A DNA stretch of 64,000 bases. It comes from Sympetrum striolatum. Its lineage: Eukaryota > Arthropoda > Insecta > Odonata > Libellulidae. Within the stretch, counting starts at the first letter, position 1. Each line of letters begins with the position of its first letter. The DNA lies in NCBI GenBank assembly GCA_947579665.1, contig OX388348.1, positions 15,252,001 through 15,316,000 on the forward strand, written 5' to 3'. The notes below the pieces were generated by a model. That model did no database searches and was not told the origin of the DNA. It was given only the letters and a program-made list of their open reading frames with translations. A program made the position numbers and the translations under genes. Shown here piece by piece: positions 1 through 11,734 of the stretch.

Positions 1-3000
1 ATATTTAAATTATTAAAAAAGACTATTCCAGGTATGAATATTAACTTTAAAAGCTCAGAATTCATGGAAATGGCCACATAAAGCTTGTCTGTATGGAATG
101 ATATAGATATATAAAATAGCTTAATTTAAATATGTAATTACTGACATACATTTATGAATAAATAAAGTGTATTTGAATGAGAATGAAAACACATCGTACT
201 TTTCCACAGAAAATTCTTTGGAAAAGTACGAAGTGTTTTCGTTCTGCAAATGGCTTTCCACGAAGTCACGCCTTCTCATATCGATTATAAGTATTTGAAG
301 GAGTTTACGAACCTTGTGACACAGTGCACAGTTCTCCTACTCTTTTGTTTGATTTTTCATAGTGATTACAGAATTAAAAATGTTAGTCACTTAAACTCAT
401 AGTATATCCTTCACTGATAATTTTCAAAGCCTTTGAAATTTAGATGCGATAGAAGATATAGTTATATTGTTCTTAGCACTTAGTGATATAAAGATCAATA
501 ATGCATTATGGTTCATTTCTAAAACTGATTGTTTTAAGATAATTTCAGTTTTCAAACCTAGCTTACGATTCAAAATAAAAGTATTGAAAATAAATCTCAA
601 TGTCAGACTTTTTCTCAATGTCCATAGATCCAGAATGATTACAGATAGAACATGTATTAATGGGAAAACTTTTTAACTGTAAATGCACCTCAAAATCATC
701 TAAAATTAATTAAACTATTGTGAAAGACCCATGTTAGTTCAATCAATCGAATAGAATATGTTTGGACCTCCTTTACAGTGCCTATGTGAAGTCCATTTTT
801 CCAATATAATATTAAGGATATTTTCTAAAGTAGCATCGGGAAGAATTTATCCTAGATAAGTGTATTAAGGCGCAACTAATTTAAAAAGAAGCTCTGCATG
901 ATTTGGTTCAGTGCCGAAAGATTTCCACTCTTTTTCTTCTGAGATCTCGGATTTTGTTTCCGTCACTCGAATGCTTTCGTAATCGTTCTCAAGTACTCCA
1001 ATGGCCCTAATGTAGCTCGAGAGGAACCTATGTTTTCTCTTATCTTTGATCATTTCCTTTCGCATCACTTCCCTAAGTATCTTTCCAGAGGAGCATACCT
1101 CACTTGCATTTACCTCTGCCTGCTCGCTACCCTAACTCATCATTTTACGACATTACAGACTTCAAAATAGATCCTTGAGTGCCTCCTGTCGTTCATTCTA
1201 TTCATACTCCCACGAGAATTTCCATCTTGTAATTACCTACCCCACAGTCATACTCAAACCAGCATCCTACATGCTGCCCTAATTAATTTTCAAGTCTCCG
1301 TTTGTCCTTATCAACATAAATCTCTTAAGTTTCGTCAACGGCCTCAGTAGCCTGCTATTGTCTCTCTACCTAGATTCGATACGTAAGCCAATAGTAAGGT
1401 AAGTAATAGTTCTTGAAGGGAATATTGGTGCTTAGACTCTGCGGAGTACATTTCACGTCGTTATAATGAAAGGTGGCCTTGTGTACCCTTATTCAACCAA
1501 CTGCCTGCTCCAATCGTGGTCACCTATGATTATCGGTACACTTATGAATATTAACACTATGGAGGCAGTAACAGGAAACTGCAAAAAATCCAGGGAATTA
1601 TTTGGGAGAGGAACTTAAAATCATTTTCAAAATTATCAGATTACTCAATAATGAAAGCTAACCCTTGTGGAATAAGGAATCGTTACAGAAACTGCCAAGT
1701 AAATCAGGCTGGAATAGACAAAAAATCAGCACTAAAAAACCTCTACCATTGGAATAGTGCTTGAAGATATCTCCTTAATACGATAAAAAGAGGATATAAA
1801 TCAAGTGAATTGTAGCGTAGCAATACTGAAAAGAATAGCAAGGATTTGATGTTGGAGAAGAATGAAATAAGCGAAATTTTTGCATGATAGGGAATTAAAA
1901 CATCGAAATTAAAAATTTTAATGTTAACAAGGTACTTGCTAAAGTACTTTAACACGCGTCAAGAAAGGCAATTTATAAAATAAATTCCAAATTTCAATCT
2001 CACTCCGAATAAATCAGTGAAAGTGGAGCATTTTTCAGAAAGTATGACACATTTTATGAAATACGAAGCCTACGGTCAAAGTTAACTCCAAATCTGGCCG
2101 CGAAAAAGATACAGTTCTATAAAATTTCATCAATGATGACATTAGGATGTTAATTTTATTAACAAATTCTGTCAACTAATACATGATCCGTTTCTCTCCT
2201 CTCTTTAAATTTATAATATTTAGTAACTGTTTACATATTTTTATCAATTTACATAAATTTAATTCACTTTTCCATAAGTATCATCTTATCTATATGCAAA
2301 TAACGAATAGAACTGCTCAAGCTAGTTTTTACGAAAAATATAGTGAGCCAAAAAATAAACTTTACATCCCTAGAGGAAAAGAAATCTTGGACCAGTAATG
2401 TATTGTTAAGGCTGTAAACTCACTCTACTCAACACCTGATAAAGATAAAGTAATTTATTTGGAGTCACTGCCTGTATTGTACGCTATTCATTTACATATT
2501 TCACAGAAAGTTGAAATTAAAATCGGTAACTGCCTTATCAAACTATGGAATATACTCTATATAGAGAATTTATTTGTTTACATTCCTTACAAACAACAAA
2601 ACAAACATGGCTTCTTTTGCCATGACACATTTTAAAGACACTTCGTAATCCCCGCCCAATTACCTTTTTCAATGCAACGTCTAAAGGAAGGAGGTTCACC
2701 ATTCTAAATCCCTATAACACGCGATTGAATCACCCTTCTTATTTCACAACTTGGCTAATGATTCCCTTTCTTTTCTTTACTCCGTAAATAACCCTATTAC
2801 TATGATAACTACAAAAGTACTGCACCCTTTATGGCATCACCTCCTTGCTCTATTGCACCCTGTACCGAATTTTATGCCTGGCTTATTCACAATCCCTTAC
2901 TTATTGGCCCAAGAAGCTAAAGTATTGATGTCTCACAAATACCTTGTCTTTCCCATGTATACAAAACCGGTATCTCCTTCTTGCAAAAGTGCTTCACACC

Positions 3001-4786
3001 TAACCTAAAGATATTTTTTCACCGGCGTCACGGCACGTGTAATCTCCTGTGATCCCTTAACTTGATGCACTTAATCCTCCCTGCCGACCAATCCTATTCT
3101 TTATCTCCTCTAATCTCTTACAACCCCCTTCTATTACTCATCTTTAGGAATTTCTGCTCCCCCAACCATTCCATTCACTTCTTCCACATACTCCTGATCT
3201 ATATCTTCTTAAATTCCATAACCAATATACGATAGATTGAGAATTGTGAATTATAATTATAGCCACGCCAATCATTCGCACATATTTCTTGCTCTGTTTG
3301 ACTGGGTTTCGCAATGTATTATATGTTTAGCCCACCAAAAATATACGGAGCACGACAAAAAATTGAAATGTCGATTAAAGACTGGAATACTTTGTTATTT
3401 TCTTCTCCTTAACCCGCTCGTAACATTAGGTTTTCTGCGGATAATCCTTCGTTTATTTTCCAAACGTGAGGTAGGTAAAACGGAGATATGAAAGTTTTAG
3501 CATGATGATGTGACGAATTCACATCGATGCATTTGTATACGATATAAGTAAGGGCATGCAAAAAATAATACCATGAAACAGAATAACTTATAAGCCAAAC
3601 AATGAGAATTATTAAAATAGCATGCGAGCCTCGATTGTCTAATGTATTTTTATTTCACCAGTAACATATACTTATTCTGAATAAAACAATTACTCGTACT
3701 TATAAACACAAAATAATTATTTGATTAGAAATACCTTGCCTCTCTTTGTTTACACATTACTTAAACATCCAATACATATCTAGAGATCTAGCGTTAGGAT
3801 TTCTCGGTCGTACGAGTATGGACGATTTGGTTTCGAACCTAAATTTCAAATGACACGGGAAACGTCAAACCAGCATTACCTACTAGTAAAGGCTCATCGG
3901 CTGTCAATATTTTACATGTATCACTAAAATAGCACCTGAAACCTAGTAATATCCAAGCAGCAGCAGTGTGCTGCGTTATAGCTCACTAGCTAAGAATTCA
4001 TTCTCAAGGATATCTGTGCAAGGTAGTGCGTTGCTGCTTAATACCTCCAGTTATGCAGCGGGTATGAGCACTCAGGACGCTAACTCGCTGCTCCTTGTTT
4101 ATGGATGTGTGACTGATGCGTGAGCAATATTGCAAGGTTCGTTGCCGAGCCTGTATCTGTTGATCAGACGGTGCTTACATAGAAACCACTTCAGGCGAGC
4201 GGTAATGCAAGAACAAGATGAACTGTAAGATGATTATGTCAAGTAAACACTTACATAATATTGTCAAGTAAACGTTCTAGGCGTACAAATTCAATTCATG
4301 TCATTCTTTCCAAACTGAAAAGTTTATCGAAACGATGAGGTGAAACTCATATTCAAATCAGGATAAATAAAATAGATTCACACCATCAATGGTCTTGCTA
4401 TTCATATATCTAGATAAATTTGCCTGATTATCAATGCCAATCATTACGTATTCAATCATTCCTATTTTCTAAATTTCACAATTAAACGTAATTAAGTATT
4501 GCTTAACTAATATATCTTCCATACACTTGTCGTTTTTTCGGTCCAGTCAATTAAATATGGCTCAATTTAATCGTGAAAATGAAACGATAACCTTTGTATA
4601 AGTACGTGGGCACCATCAATGGAGTTAAACTATGTCAATCAATGATTGTAGACGAAATGTAGAGGATGAATTGAATTAATATTCACGAACATACTACTTA
4701 ATTCTCTTAATTGAGTTTAATTGGTCCCAGGAGAGAATTTCCACAATCCGAAACCCCCTTCAAGAACATGTAAAAACTTAAAAAAT
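1..4786. other. AT-rich non-coding stretch with no recognised gene
   Basis: I found no gene here that I can defend. The stretch holds a strong hairpin (181-244, listed separately), a pyrimidine-rich tract at about 2640-3200 whose longest frame (2751-3008, plus) has no recognisable motif, and a minus-strand frame at 865-1068 with no family resemblance I can name. A 12-bp direct repeat (TGTCAAGTAAAC) occurs at 4237-4248 and 4262-4273. The segment 3880-4240 is less AT-rich and has several GCTGC/GCAGC motifs, but no frame or fold I can support. Confidence 0.5.
181..244. repeat. Long near-perfect hairpin (26-bp arms)
   Basis: The left arm (181-206) and right arm (219-244) are reverse complements at all but two positions, around a 12-nt loop (207-218). 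The arms contain the core CGTACTTTTCCA and its complement. The size and near-perfect pairing fit a snap-back mini-element or a precursor-microRNA-like hairpin. I see no target-site duplication. The fold is directly visible; its function is unknown. Confidence 0.75.
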
Positions 4787-5835
4787 CTGATGTGGCCAGC
4801 ACATGACTTTCTCCACGTATAAGATGTAAATATTTATTTACGACAGTATTTTCGAACTCATATTCAATCTAAACTTGGAAGATAAGTGATTAATTTATAT
4901 CATATTATATATTACGTCACAAACATTTTAAATAATGTTTTTCGGGACATGCTCGATTAAAAATATGAAATGGTCTTTCGCTCACATCGCCCACAGTGCT
5001 CACAAAGTACATAATCGGCAACTTCCGGTTTATCAGTATTTCATGAATATCTACTAAACAATCAGTTTTAAAAAAATATATTTCATTCAAAAGTTATAGT
5101 AAATTTTATTTTCTAAAACTATTATAATAATAATATATACCTAAATATCATATTTATGGAGATATTTTGAAAACCGGAAATGAGCTTTGAAGAATGAAGC
5201 TCGACTTCCGGTAAACCGATTTGCTCCAAAAACTAATCAACTCTAACAACACTAACCAAAATACTATATATGAAATTTGGTGATGATCCGATAATTACTT
5301 TTCATGTTAGAGTGCCCACAAAGTACATAGTCAGCTACTTCCGGTTTATCAGTATTTCACGAATAACTCCTAATCAACCGGTGATACAAAAATATGTTAA
5401 ATACAAAAGTTATAGTAAATTTTATTATCTAAAACTTTTATAAGTAATACAATATACCTTCATATCATATATATGGAGATATTTTGAAAACTGGAAATGA
5501 GCTCTGATGAATGAAGCTCGACTTCCGGTAAACCTATTTACTCCAAAAACTAATCAACTCTGACAGCACATACCACAATGCTATATATGAAGTTTGGTAT
5601 TGATACGGCTAATAGTTTTCACGTTAGGGCGCCCACAAGCACAGACACACATACATACACACATGCACACACACACACACATACACAAACACACACACAC
5701 ACAGACATCATTCCAAAAATGGTTAAAACGTGTTCTAGGGACCCTAAAACGTGTATTTCCGTTGAAATCTCGAAGTCGATTTTTTTCATGAAAACAATAC
5801 TTTCTCTATACTACGTATATGGAGAAATTAAAAAT
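4787..5835 (+). mobile_element. Non-autonomous repeat family, copy 1, with internal tandem units
   Basis: This is the first of three copies in the window (others at 10555-11615, minus, and 58826-59522, plus). The shared left end begins CTGATGTGGCCA and runs into ACTTTCTCCA; the shared right end is a short hairpin ending GGAGAAAGTAAAAAT (here GGAGAAATTAAAAAT). The ACTTTCTCCA motif therefore appears inverted at the two ends. Inside are two tandem units of about 318 bp (roughly 4994-5311 and 5312-5630). Each carries CCGGAAGT-type motifs, some in inverted orientation, and the phrase ATATGGAGATATTTTGAAAA. A CA microsatellite follows at 5636-5703. No coding capacity is visible. The end hairpin with internal tandem repeats recalls Helentron/HINE-type Helitron derivatives, but that placement is inference. 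Confidence 0.75.
5636..5703. repeat. CA/TG microsatellite inside repeat copy 1
   Basis: An imperfect CA dinucleotide tract with interspersed CATA and CAGA steps. It sits at the same place in the element as the TG tract of copy 2 and the shorter CA/GACA tract of copy 3, so it is part of the mobile family and not an independent microsatellite. Confidence 0.9.
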
Positions 5836-6216
5836 ACCCGTTTTATTACAAATTACTGACCCAAAAAGCTATCCATGTATATCTTATTTGGTATATATCA
5901 ACGAGAATAACGAACTAGCGAATCATATTTTCAATGTTAATCTAAGTATTAAACAGAAAAGAGATAAATGTTAGTTGCAAAACAAAAATAATCTTGGTTT
6001 CTCAAAAAGACATTAGTCGAGAAACTGAAAGAATTTATTGAAATGAAACACTAGGGTAAAGGTTGATGCACATGGTTTTCAATTAAAATCCTGTATCATA
6101 TGTGAGGGCTTGAAATTATCGCTTTGTTTTTGCGTTACTGGTTCAGTTTTTGTGCTTTCCCTTTCGTACTTTAGCTTTCGTGATTTCTACGCAGTCTGTC
6201 TATTATTTCTGCATAG
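5836..6216. other. AT-rich spacer
   Basis: Sequence between two mobile elements. I see no frame, fold or repeat worth annotating. Confidence 0.5.
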
Positions 6217-6601
6217 AGGTTTCAAATCTCCATAATCCGTCTTTGTCGGCGTACCTCTTCTCATTCCCCGGTATAATTATTATTATTATAAAAAATCCTT
6301 GCAAATAGGCTGCTAGCCGTGTGGCAAGGTCATACAAAAACAAAACAATAGTCAGCTGATACATATCGTTATTTACATTTACAAAGTCGAAATTGTATTA
6401 TCAATGTCAACTCGCCAATTAATAACAGGATTAATTTGTAATAGGATAATTAAAATATATACGGAGAAAAAAAGAAAGGAATTACTAAAAATAAAAATAC
6501 ATATAAGCTACAAAATGCGGTATTCCTTTCTTATTTTCTCCCTATAGCGGGGAATGAGACGAGGAACGCCGACAAAGATGGCTTTTGGAGATATTAAACC
6601 T
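6217..6601. mobile_element. MITE-like element with ~54-bp terminal inverted repeats
   Basis: The arms 6217-6270 and 6548-6601 are reverse complements over about 54 bp with a handful of mismatches. They start AGGTTTCAAATCTCC and end in the CATTCCCCG core, with the shared inner motif GTCTTTGTCGGCG. The ~275-bp interior has no frame. A second hairpin is nested near the right arm: 6461-6481 and 6522-6542 pair as GGAGAAAA(A/T)AAGAAAGGAAT. I could not define a target-site duplication, so the superfamily is open. Length and structure fit a miniature inverted-repeat transposable element. Confidence 0.75.
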
Positions 6602-7635
6602 ATAATTTAACTTTACCATCTATTCATTTCAATTGACCTTAGAATAAAAATATTCTTCATAGAAACGGTATTTTTTAACTCCTGCAAGGAAATATAGCCC
6701 TAATGCTTCACGTTAATTGCTAAGTGAACGAAAAAAGAAGCTCGAAAAAATTTCAACGAGACTTTCGTATTTGATCGTTACGCCCGTATCGATGTCGAAA
6801 TTTTCGGAATTATTCAGGCAAAGCGGCGGTATCAAAAGAATATATGTTTCTTCGCTTAATGGAAATAAGGCAGCCCATGGCTTCTCCGAGGAGGAAAATC
6901 GATAGGGAACGTATCTGACCCTTAGCAGACATTGGGGATTTGAAAGCTTTTGCTCGGCTAAAATATTTCCAAACTCGGAGAGAGTTGAGATGAAATCAAA
7001 CGGAACCGAGCTCCACTCTGCTTAGAAAAGGTGCGAAGTAGGCGCACTTTCATCGTCTATGTATACGTGAAATCAAAATAAACTTGCGCGGCTAACGATG
7101 CAATGAAGATATTCTCTCCGGGTATAATGGGGCCTGCGGTCCCTCTATTGGCTGGCTGGGAATGTTTCCGCCAGGTAATGTGTAAAGGTAGATTATATTT
7201 CCTTGGACAAACGTGATTAGGAGATAGGCTGTATCAATTTCGTTCCGAAAAGGATCCAGTTTGCATACTGTGATGAAACTCAAATATTAATTGCGAATTA
7301 CTTCCTTCGCAATTTAGTAGAAAAGGCGAACTTCATACGTAACTTCGCGGTTTACAGAACACAAATTCCATATCTTCAATGATTTATTTTAATCAAAATA
7401 TCCGCAATTAAAACAAATCATTAACTATGGAATTCTATCAAGTATCATTCAATGATACTCATTTTATAGTTTTAAATAATGTTACAATAACATAATTATT
7501 GTTTTAGGTACTGATAATATCCAAAAGGACATAAAATCATTATGGAACACTTACATAATTACTAACGCATCATAAATGTCACCAATAACTTCAAAAAGCA
7601 ACTCCTCAAACTCAAACACAAAATTAAAAAAGTTA
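6602..7635. other. Unique-looking, moderately CpG-rich sequence, no gene identified
   Basis: Sequence at 6700-7290 is less AT-rich than its surroundings and contains scattered CG dinucleotides and a short GC-rich patch around 7120-7180. Frames at 6717-6905 (plus) and 7092-7283 (minus) stay open for about 60 codons but match nothing I recognise. It may be non-coding conserved sequence. A genome alignment would be needed to say so. Confidence 0.35.
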
Positions 7636-8153
7636 GATAAATTTTTTCATTCACATAAAGCTGCGTATGTATATAATAATGCATAATAACGGAATATTGT
7701 ATATGTAAGGTAAATATCACCATTTTCTCAGCGAGATTTTCCCAATTGCTCTCATTTTTTTCAAATACGATGTATTTGGATAAACGTATGTACAAATATC
7801 TGACGTAGTAGATACATATAGTTATTTATAATTTGTTGGCGTAGTAATCACTGGTATAATTATTTCACGTATCGGTGTTACCTTCCTCAATAAATACGAT
7901 AATTCTGGAATACGTATTAAGCAAAAACAATAAACAAGTGTAGATAATGAAGTAGTAACAACATTTTCTTATTTGGTTGAAAATCAATTGTATCATAAAT
8001 ATTATCACTACCATTATTGATCAAATATAGGGGTTTAAAAAATATAGGATAAGCTCCTTATTTATCTAAATCGTATTTTTTAGTCACTTTTGTATCATAG
8101 GTAGGTTATACGATCACTTTAAAATTAATTTTTAAGACCCCATATTACTTATA
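7636..8153. repeat. Dispersed ~520-bp repeat, copy A (empty site)
   Basis: This segment matches 14523-15231 in the same orientation over its full length, with most positions agreeing by eye and a few small indels. It starts at TTCACATAAAGC and ends at ATTACTTATA. It lacks the 207-bp insertion found in copy B and has the single site AGATAATGA at 7942-7950. I see no terminal inverted repeat or coding frame, so it is an old duplicated or mobile segment of unknown class. Confidence 0.85.
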
Positions 8154-8390
8154 AGAAAGAAATGGTAATCCTAACTAAACCAGGCAAATACTAGGTGAAA
8201 ATCTATTTCTCAAACAAATCACTTTCCGGATATAACGCAATCAAAGAATATTAAACCAACAGAAATTGAGCAGAATTGAGACAGTATTTAACACAAAAAT
8301 TAAAAATATTTCCTACAGTCACAAAGCAAACGAGTTGCATTAAATACTTGAAACATTATAATAAAAATTAATCAGGTAGTTTAGACTTAC

Positions 8391-8470
8391 TATATCTGCA
8401 GATGCTTGCCAAGGACCTTCCCGCCGAAGGTATCACCCGCCATCAAATTCTCGGTGAAGATTCCAATGAT
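8391..8470 (-). CDS. Candidate 80-nt internal exon, unidentified protein
   Basis: Read on the minus strand, this segment is preceded by a good acceptor (a T run ending TTTTTTGCAG, with TTAATC branch-like sequence upstream) and followed by a canonical GTAAGT donor (complement at 8385-8390). One frame is open across all 80 nt and includes the residues GIFTENLMAGDTFGGKVLG followed by KHLQI; the other two minus frames contain stops. The exon would begin in phase 0 and end after two bases of a codon. I do not recognise the protein. The pattern of a G-x-T step followed by a G-x-x-L-x-I strand is loosely like part of a fasciclin-type (FAS1) domain, a weak guess. The plus strand is also open for 32 codons from an ATG after CTGCAG, so strand is not proven. 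No neighbouring exon was found. Confidence 0.35.
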
Positions 8471-9600
8471 CTGCAAAAAATTTTAAATTCCATTGATTAA
8501 TCTCTAATATCCATTCGAAAATTCAAATAAACGCCGAAAATTCGTAACGTAAAAGATACATCGATTGTTTACATTCGTTCCGACACCAATTTTCACGACC
8601 AACGACACCTCCAAACGAGTTCACAAATTTGGCGGTATACTCCCCATGGGGGTTGTATGAATTGCTTATTAGCAATTGCGGAGACCCCCATAGGAAGGTT
8701 CGTACGATTGTACCCACAATGCACCGCGCCGCGTGAGGTACTATATCTACCTTCCTAGCATCGGGGCAGGAAAACGATACTCTCCGAAACAATAAAGGAT
8801 TCTCGAACGGGTGGTATAAAACGATAAAATATAAAACGGATAGAAAAAGGAAATAGTACGACGAAGTGCTCTAGAAGCCGTACTTCTTAAGGATAACGTT
8901 AAGAGAATAAAAGTCTGCAAGTTAAACCGCACTCATGAAAATTAATAACACGATGCGGAATAAACTACGCAAAATAAAAAGAAATCCACAATCAACATGT
9001 AAACAACCAACAAAGTCGAAAGTAAAACAACATACAGAAGTTTAACCGAAAATATCTGTTAGAAACGAATTACGTCGTGATGCTTTCCTAGCACCTTGGC
9101 GTAACTAACTCTGGTAAATTTGTACTTTACCACTACGGCAACCTAAATAAATAAACAAACTTATAATTTGCATTTATTATCTCGTAAGTCTAGCTCGAAT
9201 ATTAAAATACGCGAACATTATAAACTTAAAACTAATAAAGTTTACAGCTATTTCTTTGCTCACTTTCGTAGAGGATTTAATTATACTATATTTACATTCC
9301 AATACAAATTTAAATTAGCACTAAACGTCTGCAAATTCATTACGCTACTTTTCGAAGATTAAATTTCAATGCGGGCAACTAATTTTGCAACAATATTTCC
9401 CAAAAATTGATTGCAGTAGTTGGATCTCCCGCCCGACGACGCCGCTGAAGAAAAATCAACCACCCAGAATGCTTTGCGATGGCCGTTGCCTCGACTCCTG
9501 CTGTGACTCTCTACCCATAATTCCACGCGCCACTGCAAAGTTTTTACTTTCTTGCAAACGGCTACAAAATGCAATATGATACGTCAGGAGCTATTTTGGT
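8471..9600. other. Moderately CpG-rich unique-looking sequence
   Basis: Two patches (8530-8830 and 9370-9580) are richer in CG than their flanks. Short frames occur on both strands and none has a recognisable motif. A structured stem-loop (8646-8691) lies in the first patch. The region flanks the candidate minus-strand exon at 8391-8470 and could hold intron or regulatory sequence of that transcript. Confidence 0.35.
8646..8691. repeat. Two-tier nested stem-loop
   Basis: The outer arms ATGGGGGT (8646-8653) and ACCCCCAT (8684-8691) are perfectly complementary. Nested inside with equal 6-nt spacers on each side is a second perfect stem, AATTGCT (8660-8666) and AGCAATT (8671-8677), closed by a 4-nt loop. 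The symmetry suggests either a folded RNA or a composite palindromic binding site. The pairing is directly visible; any role is inference. Confidence 0.7.
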
Positions 9601-10554
9601 ATCAGAATATTCTGGAAGTCTGAAAGAGCCTTCGACTTAGAGGGAAATTGGACTCCAGAGAGCCAGAGGAATCAGCTACTAGGTCGTCAATGCTGCCAAA
9701 GAAAATAAATAACGAAAATTCATATGAGATTTTCAGACTATAAACCTTATTATCACTATGAAACTTAATTAAATTTGGATCTGATTTATGTTACAAAGTA
9801 AAAAAAAGTATTACGCTGTTATGTAAAATAAAAATATTACACTATTACATCGCCAGTATATTCAGTGTAATATTTATTATTTTTCTCAGTAAAATAAATC
9901 GCGACACAATAGATTCGGTGAAGAAGTTCAACTCACAATCAGTTAAGCCTTTTCTGATCCTTTATTATTTTATTTATTGGACGTATAGAAACGTACCTTA
10001 AAAGCTGCTTATCGGTGAGCATAAAACTAACTGAATTTGAGAAAAACTTCTCAACAAATTTCAGTCATAACCATGGTGGTATTATACATCATAAAAAAGT
10101 ATTTCAAAGTACGTGGATTTCCAAATACTTAATTCTATCAAGGCATTTGTGGACGAATTGGTTACAAATTGAAATCCCTAATGTGGTCATTGTATAACAT
10201 AATATATAAATATCAAATGACTAGGCCATAGATGTTAATGATTTAAATTGAATACAATGATTGACTCGTTACTTAAATAGAAGAAAATATAGGATACCTA
10301 AGCATGGTACTATAACGAAATAAATGAGCTTATGGTACTTCGGTATATCAGGGGAAAACATTTTATCGACGTGTTTCAAAATTTACTAGCTTCACTAAAA
10401 ATAGATGGAAGTTGAGAAAAACAGTTTTAAACATCAGAAATGTGTTTGGTGACAGGCAACAAAGGCTCTGTCAAACGCTGTCGGTCAATTTCCAGGAATC
10501 AATTGTTCACATGGTTTAATAAACGAATAATTGTAGATTGGTGGAGATTCAGTC
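9601..10554. other. AT-rich spacer, nothing recognised
   Basis: Sequence before repeat copy 2. A 60-codon plus frame at 10015-10197 is not convincing as a gene. I see no RNA fold or element boundary. Confidence 0.5.
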
Positions 10555-10689
10555 ATTTTTACTTTCTCCATATACGAAGTATAGAGAAAGTATTGTTTTC
10601 ATGAAAAAAATCGACTTCGAGATTTCAACGGAAATACACGTTTTGGGGTCCCTAGAACACGTTTTGACCATTTTCGGAATGATGTGTGT

Positions 10690-10752
<63 letters not shown>

Positions 10753-11615
10753 TGTGTGACAGTGGGCGCTCTAACGTGAAAACTATTAGTCGTATCAATA
10801 CCAAAATTCATATATAGTACTGTAGTGTGTGCTGTCAGAGTTAATTAGTTTTTCAAGTAAATCGGTAAACCGGAAGTCGAGCTTTATTCATTCAAGCTCA
10901 TTTCCGGTTTTCAAAATATCTCCATAAATATGATATATAGGTATGTTGTATACCCTATAAAAGTTTTAGATAATGTGTTTTACTATAACTTTTGTATTTA
11001 ACATATTTTTTTATCACCGGTTGATTAGGAGTTATTCGTGAAATACTGATCAACCGGAAGTAGCTGATTATATACTTTGTGGGCGCTCTAACATAAAAAA
11101 TATTTGTCGGATCAACACCAAATTTCATATATAGTGTTTTTATTACAGTCGTTAGAGTTGATTAGATTTTGGAGAAAATCGGTTAACCGGAAGTCGAGCT
11201 TCATTCTTCAAAGCTCATTTCCGGTTTTCAAAATATCTCCATAAATATGATATATAGGTATATACTATTATTTATAAAAGTTTTATAAAATGTAATTTAC
11301 TATGACTTTTGTATGAAGCATATTTTTGTATCACTGATTGTGTAGGAGTTATTTGTGAAATACTGATAAACCGGAAATTGCTGATTATGTACGTTGTGGG
11401 CGCTCTGGGCGCTGGGGCGAAAGGCCATTTCATCGTTTTTCATCGAACATGTCCTGAAAAACATTATTTATAGTGTTTGTGACGTAAAAGATAATTATAT
11501 ATATAAATTAATCACTCATATTCAAAGTTTAGATGGAATATAGAGTTCGAAATTACTGTCGTAGATAAATATTTACATCTTATGTATGGAGAAAGTCATG
11601 TTCTGGCCACATCAG
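10555..11615 (-). mobile_element. Non-autonomous repeat family, copy 2, minus orientation
   Basis: This copy is inverted relative to copies 1 and 3. Its right-end hairpin lies at 10555-10590 (the complement of GGAGAAAGTAAAAAT is at the left edge) and its left-end sequence, the complement of CTGATGTGGCCA, closes at 11615. A TG microsatellite at 10683-10757 corresponds to the CA tract of copy 1. Two internal tandem units follow, each with CCGGAAGT-type motifs and the ATGGAGATATTTTGAAAA phrase in complement. No coding frame is visible. The copy sits about 120 bp before the exon-like segment at 11735. Confidence 0.75.
10683..10757. repeat. TG microsatellite inside repeat copy 2
   Basis: A long, nearly pure TG tract, the longest simple repeat in the window. 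It is an internal part of the repeat element, at the position equivalent to 5636-5703. Confidence 0.95.
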
Positions 11616-11734
11616 ATTTTTAGATTTTAATTAATCGAAGTCAAGTAATTTTCCTTTAATTTCCGGGGAAGTAGGCAGTGCCTACTAGGCGCTTTTTGTA
11701 TACTTTTATTTAATCTTTTAAGATTCTCTTCCAG

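Noticed and set aside
2640..3200. Pyrimidine-rich tract suggestive of an antisense retrotransposon
   Set aside because: Reading the minus strand across frames gave no ordered reverse-transcriptase or endonuclease landmarks.
5578..5859. Frames of Thr/His repeats across the CA tract
   Set aside because: Translation of a microsatellite inside a repeat element.
10538..10811. Frames of Cys/Val and Thr/His repeats across the TG tract
   Set aside because: Microsatellite translation, as at 5636-5703.
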